Below the pieces are notes generated by a model. That model did not search any database. It was not told where the DNA came from and was given only the letters and a program-made list of their open reading frames with translations. Below are positions 53,238 through 62,548 of a DNA stretch of 64,000 nt, one piece after another; positions within the stretch are counted from its first letter, which is position 1; every line of letters starts with the position of its first letter. The stretch is from assembly GCF_020179755.1 (NCBI RefSeq), contig NZ_JAIUCY010000001.1, forward strand, positions 1 through 64,000. Reading direction: 5' to 3'. This DNA comes from Herbaspirillum sp. alder98 (lineage in GTDB: Bacteria > Pseudomonadota > Gammaproteobacteria > Burkholderiales > Burkholderiaceae_D). The position numbers and the translations under genes were made by a program.

Positions 53238-53261
53238 GCGCCGCGGGGATGCCCGCGGCGC
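53238..53261 (-). other. GC-rich tetraloop hairpin between moeA and moaD
   Basis: Perfect 10-bp stem GCGCCGCGGG (53238-53247) and CCCGCGGCGC (53252-53261) with a 4-base loop in the moeA-moaD gap. There is no T-run. It could cause partial termination, block a nuclease or reduce moaD translation. Confidence 0.5.
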
Positions 53262-53263
53262 GC

Positions 53264-54526
53264 CTAGTTGAGCAAATGATCGAACGACAGAAACTGCACC
53301 ATGTCACCCGCGGCGATCACCTGCCCCGGCGCATTGTCGACCAATCCATCCCCCCAGACGGTGGAGGTCAGCACGTTCGAGCCCTGGCTGGCAAACAGGT
53401 CGAGGCCGCCGGCGGCATTGCGGCGCACCCGCAGGAACTCCTGGCGACGGTCGGCACGCGGCCAGTCGAAATCGGCCCGCATGGCGACCGCGCGCGGCAG
53501 CACCGTCGCCGGCGACTGGCCTTGCAGGCGCAGCACGAAGGGCCGCACGAAGATCAGGAAGGTGACGAAGGACGACACCGGGTTGCCCGGCAAGCCGATG
53601 AAGAAGGCGCGGCCCTCGGCATCGGTGGCGCGGTTGACTTCACCGAAGGCCAGCGGCTTGCCCGGCTTCATGGCGATCTGCCACATGTTGATGCGGCCCT
53701 GCGCCTCGACCGCCGGTCGCACATGGTCTTCTTCACCCACCGACACACCGCCGCTGGTGATGATCAGGTCATGCTCCTGCGCGGCCTGGCGCAAGGTCTC
53801 GCGGGTAGCGTCGAGGCTGTCGGGCACGATGCCGTAATCGCTGACGTCACACCCCAGCTTGTGCAGCAAGCCGCGCAGCAAGAAACGATTGGAGTTATAG
53901 ATGGCGCCCGGCTTGAGCGGTTGGCCCGGCATGGTCAGCTCGTCGCCGGTGAAAAACACCGCCACCCGCAGGCGCCGGTGCACCTCAAGCCCGGCCTGCC
54001 CCACCGATGCCGCCAGGCCCAGTTCCTGCGGCCGCAGCAAGGTGCCGGCGGGCAGGATGACGCTGCCCTGGCGAATGTCTTCGCCGATGGTGCGCACCCA
54101 TTCGCCGACCTTCGGCACATGGTTGACGACGACGTAGTCGCCGTCGGCCTCGCAGGCTTCCTGCATGACGACCGCGTCGGCGCCGGTGGGCATCATGGCG
54201 CCGGTGAAGATGCGCGCGGCCGTGCCCGGCTCCAGCGCCTGCCCCACATGGCCGGCCGGGATACGCTGCGACACCCGCAGCCGCGCCTGGCCGCCGGCAC
54301 AGTCGGCGGCCCGCACGGCGTAGCCGTCCATCTGCGAATTGTCCATGCCCGGCACATCGATGTGGGCTTGCACCGGCGTGGCGAGGACCCGGCCGATGGC
54401 GTCCAGCGTGGCGATCGTCTCGTGGCCGGCTACCGGCTGGGCTGCGGCCAGCAAGGTATCGAGCGCCTGCGACACGCTTTGCAGAGGCGCCCGGGCGGGT
54501 TGCTGTGGAGGGGAATTGGACTGCAT
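53264..54526 (-). CDS. moeA: Molybdopterin molybdotransferase MoeA
   Basis: Inserts molybdate into adenylated molybdopterin to make molybdenum cofactor. The 420 residues show the family order: early ATLDAIGRVLA and DNSQMDGYAVRA, the domain III motif GDELTMPGQPLKPGAIYNSN with the conserved TGDE/D loop, ITSGGVSVGEEDH, and GLPGNPVSSFVTF. The ATG at 54524-54526 (MQSNSPPQQ) is preferred to an upstream start that lies in the thrC terminator region. It heads moeA-moaD; thrC has its own terminator, so moeA must have a separate promoter in 54527-54624. Confidence 0.95.
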   Translation of the reverse strand: MQSNSPPQQPARAPLQSVSQALDTLLAAAQPVAGHETIATLDAIGRVLATPVQAHIDVPGMDNSQMDGYAVRAADCAGGQARLRVSQRIPAGHVGQALEPGTAARIFTGAMMPTGADAVVMQEACEADGDYVVVNHVPKVGEWVRTIGEDIRQGSVILPAGTLLRPQELGLAASVGQAGLEVHRRLRVAVFFTGDELTMPGQPLKPGAIYNSNRFLLRGLLHKLGCDVSDYGIVPDSLDATRETLRQAAQEHDLIITSGGVSVGEEDHVRPAVEAQGRINMWQIAMKPGKPLAFGEVNRATDAEGRAFFIGLPGNPVSSFVTFLIFVRPFVLRLQGQSPATVLPRAVAMRADFDWPRADRRQEFLRVRRNAAGGLDLFASQGSNVLTSTVWGDGLVDNAPGQVIAAGDMVQFLSFDHLLN

Positions 54527-54624
54527 GATGACCCTGTCGACTGTTAGTGTTTTGCAGGAAGCTGGCAATGCGATGACCGGCAAACCGGCATTGTACCGAC
54601 TCGATGCTGCCACCGCTGCCGCCA

Positions 54625-54662
54625 TGAAAAAACGCCGCCGGGGCATTCACCCCTGCGGCGTT
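54625..54662 (-). terminator. Intrinsic terminator of thrC
   Basis: Stem AACGCCGC/GCGGCGTT (54631-54638 with 54655-54662), extended inside by a GGGGT/CCCC pairing and followed on the minus strand by six T residues. It lies 18 bases after the thrC stop and separates thrC from moeA. Confidence 0.85.
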
Positions 54663-54679
54663 GATCCAAGTGCGGTCGA

Positions 54680-56140
54680 TCAGAGTCCGGTGTGCTCGGC
54701 CACGTAGGCCTTGATACGCTCGGCATCGGCCGGCATGACTTCGAAACGCTGCGCCAGCGACTCGATGTTCTCGAACCCGGCGGGACGGTCGGCGTCACGC
54801 CCCAGCGCTTCGCGAATGGTCTCGTTGAACTTGGCCGGCAAGGCGGTCTCCAGCACGATCATGGTCACGCCCGGGGTCAGGTTCTCGCGCGCCACCTTGA
54901 TGCCGTCGGCGGTATGGGTGTCGACCGTGATGCCGTAGTTTTCCTGGGCAAAGCGGATGGTCGCCAGGCGATCGTCGTGGGTCGAGCGCCCCGAGGCAAA
55001 ACCGTACTTGATCACGCTGGCAAACTCGTCGCCGTCGCTGCCGGGCTGGCCGGTCAGGTCGAAGCCGCCGGCGCTCTCGACCTTGCCGAACAAGGCCTTC
55101 ACGCGCGCGCTGTCGCGACCCAGCAGGTCGTACACGAAGCGCTCGAAGTTGGAGGCCTTGCTGATGTCCATGCTGGGGCTGCTGGTGTGATAGGTCTCGG
55201 CCGACTTGCGCACCCGATAGACGCCGGTGCGGAAGAACTCGTCGAGCACGTCGTTCTCGTTGGTGGCGACCACCAGCTTATCGATCGGCAGACCCATCAT
55301 GCGGGCGATGTGGCCGGCGCAGATATTGCCGAAGTTACCCGACGGCACCGTAAAGGAAACCTTCTGCTCATTGCTGTCGGTGGCAGCCAGGTAACCGCGG
55401 AAGTAATACACCACCTGGGCGACGACACGCGCCCAGTTGATCGAGTTGACGGTGCCGACTTTCTTGGCGGCCTTGTAGTCGAGGTCGTTGGAAATCGCCT
55501 TGACGATATCCTGGCAGTCGTCGAACACGCCTTCGACCGCGATATTGAAGATATTGGGATCTTGCAGGCTGAACATCTGCGCGGTCTGGAACGCGCTCAT
55601 CTTCTTGTGCGGCGACAGCATGAACACGCGGATGCCCTTTTTGCCGCGCATCGCGTACTCGGCCGCGCTGCCGGTGTCGCCCGAGGTGGCGCCGACGATA
55701 TTGAGTTCGGCGCCCTTCTTTGCCAGCGCATATTCGAACAGGTTGCCCAGCAGCTGCATCGCCATGTCCTTGAAGGCCAGGGTCGGGCCGTTCGACAGCG
55801 CCTGCAGGACCAGCTTGCTGCCATCCTTCTGTTCCAGCGTGCGCAACGGCGTGATCTGGCCAGCGTCGTCGCCGGCGCGCGCATTGCAATAGACGTCGGC
55901 GCCGTAGGTCTTGTGCGCCAGCGCCTTGAGGTCGGACTCGGGGATATCGGTGGCGAACTTGCGCAATACCTGGAACGCCAGGTCGGCATAGGACAGCGTG
56001 CGCCACTGATCCAGCTCGGCGCCGCTCACCTGCGGATACTGCTGCGGCAGGTACAGGCCGCCGTCCGGGGCCAGGCCACCGAGCAGGATTTCGGAAAAGG
56101 AAGGTGTTGCTGAGTGACCGCGAGTGGAGACGTATTGCAT
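54680..56140 (-). CDS. thrC: Threonine synthase
   Basis: Pyridoxal-phosphate enzyme that makes L-threonine from O-phosphohomoserine. The 486 residues begin MQYVSTRGHSATPSFSEILL, the typical start of the longer proteobacterial form. The cofactor lysine is in TLAFKDMAMQ; other landmarks are ATSGDTGSAAEYAMRG, FTVPSGNFGNICAGHIARMM and DTHTADG. The ATG at 56138-56140 is used; the frame runs on upstream but is not protein-like. Hom, the preceding pathway enzyme, is encoded on the same strand, but a plus-strand gene separates the two. Confidence 0.95.
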   Translation of the reverse strand: MQYVSTRGHSATPSFSEILLGGLAPDGGLYLPQQYPQVSGAELDQWRTLSYADLAFQVLRKFATDIPESDLKALAHKTYGADVYCNARAGDDAGQITPLRTLEQKDGSKLVLQALSNGPTLAFKDMAMQLLGNLFEYALAKKGAELNIVGATSGDTGSAAEYAMRGKKGIRVFMLSPHKKMSAFQTAQMFSLQDPNIFNIAVEGVFDDCQDIVKAISNDLDYKAAKKVGTVNSINWARVVAQVVYYFRGYLAATDSNEQKVSFTVPSGNFGNICAGHIARMMGLPIDKLVVATNENDVLDEFFRTGVYRVRKSAETYHTSSPSMDISKASNFERFVYDLLGRDSARVKALFGKVESAGGFDLTGQPGSDGDEFASVIKYGFASGRSTHDDRLATIRFAQENYGITVDTHTADGIKVARENLTPGVTMIVLETALPAKFNETIREALGRDADRPAGFENIESLAQRFEVMPADAERIKAYVAEHTGL

Positions 56141-56377
56141 GACGTTTGATGGCAGCAGGATGCGTGGAGATACGACAGGGGCGGCCATTATAACGCCCCT
56201 TGTCGCAATACTCACATTTGGCGCCGGGAGGTGGCCCAGGTGAAATAAAACGTTACCGCCCTTGAAAGCCCGCCCACCTCGGGCTATGCTGCGGCACTTC
56301 GAGCAAAGCCCGCATCGGCAGTATCCGCCGGGCAATTGCGTCGGCAAGATATCGAACTCAACAAGGAAGAAGACAGC

Positions 56378-56815
56378 ATGACCCAAAAGATCAAGACTCT
56401 GCTGGCCAGCGCCGGCCTGTTTGGCGCCCTGCTGGCGGCCGCTCCTGCCCACGCCGAGAACTGGCAGTCGCTGGGCGGTTCGGACACGTCCGAACTGCTG
56501 ATGGACACCGATTCCATCGTCGAGAGCGGCGGTATCCGTGAAGCCTGGTCGATGTGGAATTTCAAGGAAGCGCGCGAGAACAAGGGCGATGCCGGATTCC
56601 CGACGCTCAAGTCGTACAAGGACCTGCACCAGTACAACTGCAAGGCCGGCAGCATCAAGCTGGTGCGCGAGATCATCTTCGCCGACAACGATGGCCGTGG
56701 CGACAAGCGCGACCACTCCGACGCCCTCAAGGGCATGGATTTTTCCAAGCCCAAGCCATTGTCGGTGGGCGAAGCGATGCTGCAGGCAGTGTGCGGCTTC
56801 GAGCTGAAGAAATAA
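56378..56815 (+). CDS. Surface-adhesin-E-like secreted protein
   Basis: A 145-residue exported protein. The signal peptide ends at APAHA/ENWQ. The rest resembles the adhesin E domain: WQSLGGSDTSELLMDTDSIV, then a W-x-x-W-N-F pattern (EAWSMWNFKE), YNCKAGSIKL and a closing C near the C-terminus (QAVCGFELKK). The two cysteines probably form a disulfide. AAGGAAGA precedes the ATG at 56378. In Haemophilus, protein E binds host proteins, but betaproteobacterial relatives are uncharacterised. It sits on the opposite strand between thrC and hom with a bidirectional terminator. Confidence 0.7.
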   Translation: MTQKIKTLLASAGLFGALLAAAPAHAENWQSLGGSDTSELLMDTDSIVESGGIREAWSMWNFKEARENKGDAGFPTLKSYKDLHQYNCKAGSIKLVREIIFADNDGRGDKRDHSDALKGMDFSKPKPLSVGEAMLQAVCGFELKK

Positions 56816-56849
56816 GCGGGAGCTGCGCGGGTCTCCCGCCACACCAACG

Positions 56850-56879
56850 AAAAACGGAGCTTTACGCTCCGTTTTTTTT
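56850..56879. terminator. Bidirectional intrinsic terminator between the adhesin-E-like gene and hom
   Basis: Stem ACGGAGC (56854-56860) and GCTCCGT (56866-56872) with a 5-base loop, an A-run to the left and eight T residues to the right. It serves the adhesin-E-like gene on the plus strand and hom (stop at 56912) on the minus strand. Confidence 0.85.
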
Positions 56880-56911
56880 CGTGGTCGCAGGCCATTACGG
56901 CCTGCTCCAGC

Positions 56912-58222
56912 CTAGTTCAGCTCTTCCAGACGGATCTTGGTGACCTGCCCGACTACCGTGGCCAGGGCTTCGATCTTGGCGATGGCGGCCTCGATGTTCT
57001 TTTCCTGGGTCTGGTGGGTCAGCATGATGATGTCGGTCTGTTGCTCGCCTTCGCCCGGCTCCTTCTGCAGCATCGCATCGATCGAGATCGACGAGTCGGC
57101 CAGGATACGGGTCACATCGGCCAGCACGCCCGGCTTGTCGGCCACGTGCATGCGCAGGTAGTAGCTGGTGGTGACTTCGCCGATCGGCAGCACCGGCGTG
57201 TCGGCCATGGCATTCGGCTGGAACGCCAGGTAAGGCACGCGGTGGCCCGGATCGGCCGTGGCCAGGCGGGTGATATCGACCAGGTCGGCAATCACCGCCG
57301 AGGCGGTCGGCTCGGAACCGGCGCCCTTGCCGTAGTACAGCGTCTCGCCCACCGCGTCGCCGCGCACCATCACCGCATTCATCGCGCCTTCGACGTTCGC
57401 AATCAGACGGCTGCTCGGGATCAGCGTCGGGTGCACCCGCAGTTCGATGCCGGCCGCAGTCTGGCGGGTGATGCCCAGCAGCTTGATGCGATAGCCCAGT
57501 TGTTCGGCATAGGTGATGTCGCTGGCCTGCAGCTTGGTGATGCCTTCGACGTGGGCGCGATCGAACTGCACCGGGATACCGAAGGCGATCGAGGCCATGA
57601 TGGTCAGCTTGTGGGCCGCATCGACGCCTTCGATGTCGAAGGTCGGATCGGCTTCGGCGTAACCCAGGCGTTGCGCTTCTTTCAACACCACGTCGAAGTC
57701 CAGCCCCTTGTCGCGCATTTCGGACAGGATGAAGTTGGTGGTGCCATTGATGATGCCGGCGATCCACTGGATGCGGTTGGCGGTCAAGCCTTCACGCAGC
57801 GCCTTGATGATCGGGATGCCGCCGGCCACGGCCGCCTCGAAGGCCACCATCACGCCTTTTTCCTGCGCGGCCTTGAAGATCTCGTTGCCATGGGTGGCGA
57901 TCAGCGCCTTGTTGGCGGTGACCACATGCTTGCCGTTGGCGATCGCCTTGAGGACCAGTTCCTTGGCGATGCCGTAGCCGCCGATGAGCTCGATGACGAT
58001 ATCGATCTCGGGATCGTTGACCACCAGGTTGGCGTCGTTGACGACCTTGATCTCGCCGTTGGTCAGCTCGGTGGCGCGTGCCGTGTCCAGATCGGCCACC
58101 AGGGTAATTTCAATGGCGCGGCCGGCGCGGCGCGCAATCTCTTCCTGGTTGCGTTTGAGAACATTGAAAGTACCGGAACCCACGGTGCCGATGCCGAGCA
58201 AACCTACTTTGATGGATTTCAT
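56912..58222 (-). CDS. hom: Homoserine dehydrogenase
   Basis: Reduces aspartate semialdehyde to homoserine with NAD(P)H, the branch point to threonine and methionine. The 436 residues carry the Rossmann start KVGLLGIGTVGSGTF, VTANKALIATHGNE, GIINGTTNFILSEM and a C-terminal ACT domain (YYLRMHVADKPGVLADV) for threonine feedback. The ATG at 58220-58222 begins MKSIKVG. It follows alaA by 80 bases, probably on one transcript. Confidence 0.96.
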   Translation of the reverse strand: MKSIKVGLLGIGTVGSGTFNVLKRNQEEIARRAGRAIEITLVADLDTARATELTNGEIKVVNDANLVVNDPEIDIVIELIGGYGIAKELVLKAIANGKHVVTANKALIATHGNEIFKAAQEKGVMVAFEAAVAGGIPIIKALREGLTANRIQWIAGIINGTTNFILSEMRDKGLDFDVVLKEAQRLGYAEADPTFDIEGVDAAHKLTIMASIAFGIPVQFDRAHVEGITKLQASDITYAEQLGYRIKLLGITRQTAAGIELRVHPTLIPSSRLIANVEGAMNAVMVRGDAVGETLYYGKGAGSEPTASAVIADLVDITRLATADPGHRVPYLAFQPNAMADTPVLPIGEVTTSYYLRMHVADKPGVLADVTRILADSSISIDAMLQKEPGEGEQQTDIIMLTHQTQEKNIEAAIAKIEALATVVGQVTKIRLEELN

Positions 58223-58302
58223 ATTGTCTTCGAGTGGAAAAAAATGCCGCCCCCGGGCGATGTCCGGGAACGGTGTCAGCAAGCGATGCTACCAGAGCCG
58301 GA

Positions 58303-59538
58303 TCAGGCGGTGCCGTGGCGCCGGCGATAAGCCTCGAGGAAATGGGCAATCCGCCCCATCGACTCGGTCAGGTCATCCGTATTGGGCAGGAACACTACCC
58401 GGAAATGGTCCGGCGTAGGGCAATTGAAACCGGTGCCCTGCACGATCAGTACCTTTTCCTCAGCCAGCAGTTCATAGGCGAATTGCTGGTCGTCCTTGAT
58501 CGGATAGATCTCGGGGTCGAGGCGCGGGAACATGTACAGCGCCGACTTCGGCTTGACGCAGGTCACGCCGGGAATCTCGGTGAGCAGCTTGTGGGCCAGG
58601 TCGCGCTGCTTGGTCAGGCGGCCATTGGGCGCGACCAGGTCATTGATGCTCTGGTATCCGCCCAGCGCGGTCTGGATCGCGAACTGGCCCGGCGCGTTGG
58701 CGCACAGGCGCATCGACGCCAGCATGTTGAGGCCTTCGATGTAGTCGCGGGCATGCTTCTTCTCGCCCGAGACCACCATCCAGCCGGCGCGATAACCGCA
58801 CGAACGGTAGTTCTTGGACAAGCCGTTGAAGGTGATGAACAGCACGTCGTCGGCCAGCGAGGCCAGCGAGGTGTGAGTATTGCCGTCGTACAGCACCTTG
58901 TCGTAGATCTCGTCGGCCAGCACGATCAACTGGTGACGACGCGCCAGCTCGATGATTTCCTTGAGCACGTCGACCGAATACAGGGCGCCGGTCGGGTTGT
59001 TGGGGTTGATGACCACGATCGCCTTGGTGTTGGGCGTGATCTTCTTGCGGATATCATCGATGTCAGGCTGCCAACCGGCCTGCTCGTCGCACACGTAATG
59101 CACCGGGGTGCCGCCCGACAGGCTCACCGCGGCGGTCCACAACGGGTAGTCGGGGGAAGGCACCAGCACTTCGTCGCCGGTGTTGAGCAAGGCATTGACG
59201 CTCATGACGATCAGCTCGGAGGCGCCGTTGCCGAGATAGATGTCGTCGATCGTGACGCCTTCGATGTTCTTCTGCTGGGTGTAGTGCATGACCGACTTGC
59301 GCGGCGCGAACAACCCCTTCGAATCGGTATAGCCGGAGGCATTGCCCATGTTGCGGATCATGTCCTGCACGATCTCGTCGGGCGCATCGAAGCCGAACGC
59401 GGCCAGGTTGCCGATATTGAGCTTGATGATCTTGTGGCCTTCTTCTTCCATCTGCCGCGCCTTCTCCAGCACGGGACCACGAATGTCGTAACAAACATCT
59501 GCCAGTTTTCTGGATTTCTGAATCGGTCGCACAGCCAT
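58303..59538 (-). CDS. alaA: Alanine-synthesising aminotransferase (AlaA-like)
   Basis: PLP-dependent class I aminotransferase that makes alanine from pyruvate with glutamate as donor. The 411 residues resemble E. coli AlaA throughout, as remembered: NVCYDIRGPVL-type DVCYDIRGPVLEKA, KLNIGNLAAFGFDAPDEI, YLGNGASELIVMS, VPSPDYPLWTAAVSLSGG, INPNNPTGALYS and the cofactor lysine in TFNGLSKNYRSCGYRAGWMV. The ATG at 59536-59538 aligns with AlaA; a GTG 18 bases upstream is possible. Next to hom, it probably supplies amino acids in a common unit. Confidence 0.92.
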   Translation of the reverse strand: MAVRPIQKSRKLADVCYDIRGPVLEKARQMEEEGHKIIKLNIGNLAAFGFDAPDEIVQDMIRNMGNASGYTDSKGLFAPRKSVMHYTQQKNIEGVTIDDIYLGNGASELIVMSVNALLNTGDEVLVPSPDYPLWTAAVSLSGGTPVHYVCDEQAGWQPDIDDIRKKITPNTKAIVVINPNNPTGALYSVDVLKEIIELARRHQLIVLADEIYDKVLYDGNTHTSLASLADDVLFITFNGLSKNYRSCGYRAGWMVVSGEKKHARDYIEGLNMLASMRLCANAPGQFAIQTALGGYQSINDLVAPNGRLTKQRDLAHKLLTEIPGVTCVKPKSALYMFPRLDPEIYPIKDDQQFAYELLAEEKVLIVQGTGFNCPTPDHFRVVFLPNTDDLTESMGRIAHFLEAYRRRHGTA

Positions 59539-59905
59539 TCCTCTACTCGTTTGCACGCGGCGCGCCGGGCGGCGCCCCGCATGGGTCTGTCATGAACTGC
59601 AAGGCAGAAATCGGTAGCGCCCGCCGCGCAGGCACGCCCGATCCCGATGTCACAGTCCACCAGGCACAATTATTATGGGTCTCGATAGCGATGACGAAAC
59701 GCTAAATCGCGGCCCGTCACTCGGCTATGGGAGCCGGACATTTTGCCCAAAGCTGTCCATTTTATCAATCAAATAGGCGCTTCCCAGAAAGGAAACGGCT
59801 ACAATGCTGCACTTTACGACCTGTTCGCTGCAATGCATGTCGGAATGACATCGCGGCCCCCGCCGACCAACGATGCTCCGGCTGTGCGCCAGCCCCCTGC
59901 CTGCG
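59539..59905. other. Divergent intergenic region between alaA and the Mth938-like gene
   Basis: About 365 bases without a convincing gene; two short plus-strand open frames near 59727-59925 lack good starts. A TACAAT -10-like element at about 59799 points toward the Mth938-like gene. No strong operator or RNA gene is seen. Confidence 0.45.
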
Positions 59906-60286
59906 ATGAAGCTTCATTCGACTGAAACCAAGCAGTACCAGACTGTCACCGCCTACGATGCAGACGGTATCGAACTCAATGCGATCCGTTTCACTCATAG
60001 CCTGCTGGTGCTGCCCGAAAGCGAGCCGGCGGCCTGGCCGGTACGCGACTTCGACGCCTTGAGCGCGGCCGACTTCGAGCAGATCGACGCTACCCGGCCC
60101 GACGTAGTGATTCTGGGCACCGGCGAGCGCCAGCGCTTCATCCATCCCAAACTGATCGCTGCGCTCACCGCGCGCCGCATCGGCGTGGAATGCATGGACA
60201 ACCAGGCCGCCTGCCGCACCTATAACATTCTGATGGCCGAAGGCCGCAAGGTGGCGCTGGCGCTGATTCTGCCAGGCCAGCCATGA
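59906..60286 (+). CDS. Mth938-domain (DUF498) protein
   Basis: A 126-residue protein of the Mth938/NDUFAF3-like fold. Key segments are HSLLVLPE, WPVRDFDALSAADF, DVVILGTGERQRF and IGVECMDNQAACRTYNILMA, the last two being the most conserved in the family. Eukaryotic members help assemble respiratory complex I; bacterial functions are unsettled. The ATG at 59906 was chosen over one 11 codons upstream. It is 56 bases before arnT, so it may share that transcript although no lipid A link is known. Confidence 0.85.
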   Translation: MKLHSTETKQYQTVTAYDADGIELNAIRFTHSLLVLPESEPAAWPVRDFDALSAADFEQIDATRPDVVILGTGERQRFIHPKLIAALTARRIGVECMDNQAACRTYNILMAEGRKVALALILPGQP

Positions 60287-60342
60287 TGGCCGCGGACTGA
60301 CGCGACAAGAAACCCAAGAACACGCACAAGGAAACTGCCGTA

Positions 60343-62067
60343 ATGCGCGACCTGTACAAATCGAAGGCGTTCGTCTGGACGCTGCTCATCCTGTTCCTGC
60401 TGGTCTGGTTCTACATGCTGGGCGCCCGCACGCTGGTGCCCTCGGATGAAGGCCGCTATGCCGAAATGGCGCGTGAGATGGTCGCCACCCAGGACTGGAT
60501 CACCACCCGCCTCAACGGCATCAAGTACTTCGAAAAGCCACCGCTGCAAACCTGGATGAACGCCGTCACCTTCGAGCTGTTCGGCCTGGGTGAGTGGCAG
60601 GCGCGGCTCTGGACCGGCCTGTGCGGCCTGCTGGGCATCGGCCTGGCGGCCTACACCGGCACCCGCGTGATGAATGGCCGGGTCGGCTTCTACGCCGCCC
60701 TGGTGCTGGGTTCGAGCTTCTTCTGGGCCGGCATGGGCCACATCAACACGCTCGACATGGGGCTGGCCGGGATGATGACCATCACGCTGTGCGCCCTGCT
60801 GCTGGGCCAGCGCAACGACGCCTCCCGCGAGAGCCAGCGCAACTGGATGCTGCTGTGCTGGGCCGGCATGGCGCTGGCCGTGCTGTCCAAGGGATTGATC
60901 GGCATCGTCCTGCCGGGCGCGGTGCTGGTGCTGTATACCTTTTTTGCGCGTGACTGGGCGATCTGGAAGCGGCTGCACCTGATCAAGGGCCTGCTGCTGT
61001 TCTTCGTCATCACCACGCCATGGTTCGTGGCGGTGTCGCTGAAGAACCCCGAATTCCCGGAGTTCTTCTTCATCCACGAACACTTCCAGCGCTTCACCAG
61101 CAAGATCCACAGCCGCCCCGGCCCCTGGTATTACTTCATCCCCATCCTGCTGCTGGGCATCGTGCCGTGGCTGGGCGTGTTTTTCCAGGGCTTGTGGCAA
61201 GGCGTGCGCGACCAGCGTGACAACGGCGGCTACCACAGCATCAACGGCGGCCGCTTCCAGCCGCGCAAGATGCTGCTGGTCTGGTCGGTGTTCATCTTCG
61301 TGTTCTTCAGCATCTCCGGTTCGAAGCTGCCTTCCTACATCCTGCCGATCTTCCCGGCGCTGGCCCTGCTGATCGCCAGCTACCTGGAACGCGCCGACCA
61401 CAAGGCGCTGGCCTGGGCCGGCTCGCTGGTGGCGGTGCCCAGCGCCGTGGCGCTGGCCTTCATCCCGCGCGTGCCGCTGATGGCCAAGAGCGACTTCGCC
61501 CGTCCGCTGGTCGAGGCGCATGTGCCTTACCTGTACGCGGCTGCGTTGCTGTTCTTCGTCGGCGGCGTAACCGCCATCCGCCTGGCGCGCCAGCACAAGG
61601 ATGCCGCCATCACGGCGCTGGCCGCCACCGCTTTCGTCGCCGGCCAATTGTTGCTACTGGGCCACGATCCGCAGGGCCGCTATTCGGCCGGCGTCGATCA
61701 CGTCCCTGCGCTGCAGGCCGAGCTCAAGCCGGAAACACCGATCTACGTGGTCGGCCGTTACGAGCAGGCATTGCCGTTCTACCTGCAACGCACGATGATC
61801 ATGGTGCAGCATGCCGACGAGTTGTCGTTCGGCCTGAAGCAGGAGCCGCAACTGTGGCTGCCGACGGTCGATGCCTTCGTCGCACAGTGGGTGGCCGATC
61901 ATGCTAGCGGCAAGAAGGACATCGCCATCGTCGACCCGACCGTCTACCAGCAATTGCAGCAACGCCAGTTGCCGATGCGCCTGATCGGACAAGACCCGCG
62001 GCGCGTGATCGTGGCCAACGACCCGGCCGCGCCGGCTGCCGGTCAGACCAACAAGGCGGCGCAATGA
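60343..62067 (+). CDS. ArnT-like lipid A glycosyltransferase (GT83)
   Basis: Multi-spanning inner-membrane glycosyltransferase of 574 residues that moves 4-amino-4-deoxy-L-arabinose from undecaprenyl phosphate to lipid A on the periplasmic side. The N-terminal loop motif DEGRYAEMAREM carries the catalytic acidic residues; FEKPPLQTWM follows, as in ArnT. About eleven or twelve hydrophobic helices span 10-450; the periplasmic C-terminal domain starts near 460. It overlaps the SMR gene by four bases. Other sugars are possible within GT83, but the neighbouring ArnB- and ArnC-like genes favour aminoarabinose. Confidence 0.85.
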   Translation: MRDLYKSKAFVWTLLILFLLVWFYMLGARTLVPSDEGRYAEMAREMVATQDWITTRLNGIKYFEKPPLQTWMNAVTFELFGLGEWQARLWTGLCGLLGIGLAAYTGTRVMNGRVGFYAALVLGSSFFWAGMGHINTLDMGLAGMMTITLCALLLGQRNDASRESQRNWMLLCWAGMALAVLSKGLIGIVLPGAVLVLYTFFARDWAIWKRLHLIKGLLLFFVITTPWFVAVSLKNPEFPEFFFIHEHFQRFTSKIHSRPGPWYYFIPILLLGIVPWLGVFFQGLWQGVRDQRDNGGYHSINGGRFQPRKMLLVWSVFIFVFFSISGSKLPSYILPIFPALALLIASYLERADHKALAWAGSLVAVPSAVALAFIPRVPLMAKSDFARPLVEAHVPYLYAAALLFFVGGVTAIRLARQHKDAAITALAATAFVAGQLLLLGHDPQGRYSAGVDHVPALQAELKPETPIYVVGRYEQALPFYLQRTMIMVQHADELSFGLKQEPQLWLPTVDAFVAQWVADHASGKKDIAIVDPTVYQQLQQRQLPMRLIGQDPRRVIVANDPAAPAAGQTNKAAQ

Positions 62068-62435
62068 ACCTGCCCACCTTCGGCTTCATCTTTGTCGGCA
62101 TCTGCCTCAATGCCGTGGCCCAGCTGCTGCTCAAGGCCGGCACCAATGCCGTCGGCGCGATTCATCTGACGGCCGAAAACTGGTTCGCGACCGGCTTGAA
62201 GCTGGCCACGCAACTGCCCATCATCGGCGGCCTGGCGTGCTATGTGATTTCGGTGGTGGTCTGGATCATCGGCCTGTCGCGGGTCGACGTCACCATCGCC
62301 TATCCGCTGCTGTCGCTGGGCTATATCATCAATGCCGTGGGCGCCTGGTACTTCCTGGGTGAAGTGGTCACGGCCCAGCGCCTGCTGGCCATCGGCGTGA
62401 TCATTGTCGGCGTTGTCTTGCTGACCAGAAGCTGA
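62064..62435 (+). CDS. SMR/EamA-type membrane protein, likely undecaprenyl-aminoarabinose flippase subunit
   Basis: A 123-residue protein with four hydrophobic helices, the size of ArnE or ArnF. Landmarks are the first helix GFIFVGICLNAVAQLLLKAG and the closing TIAYPLLSLGYIINAVGAWY. In E. coli ArnE and ArnF together flip the lipid-linked aminoarabinose; here only one gene is seen, so it may act as a homodimer. The ATGA overlap with arnT supports a joint role. Confidence 0.8.
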   Translation: MNLPTFGFIFVGICLNAVAQLLLKAGTNAVGAIHLTAENWFATGLKLATQLPIIGGLACYVISVVVWIIGLSRVDVTIAYPLLSLGYIINAVGAWYFLGEVVTAQRLLAIGVIIVGVVLLTRS

Positions 62436-62548
62436 TTTACAATAGCGCGCTGCCGCACACCGCTGGCAGCGCGTATTGCCTGGTCGCCACATTGCACCAT
62501 GGCAAAACCAAAGAATTCGAACACCCGCCAAACTGGACATCAAGACCC

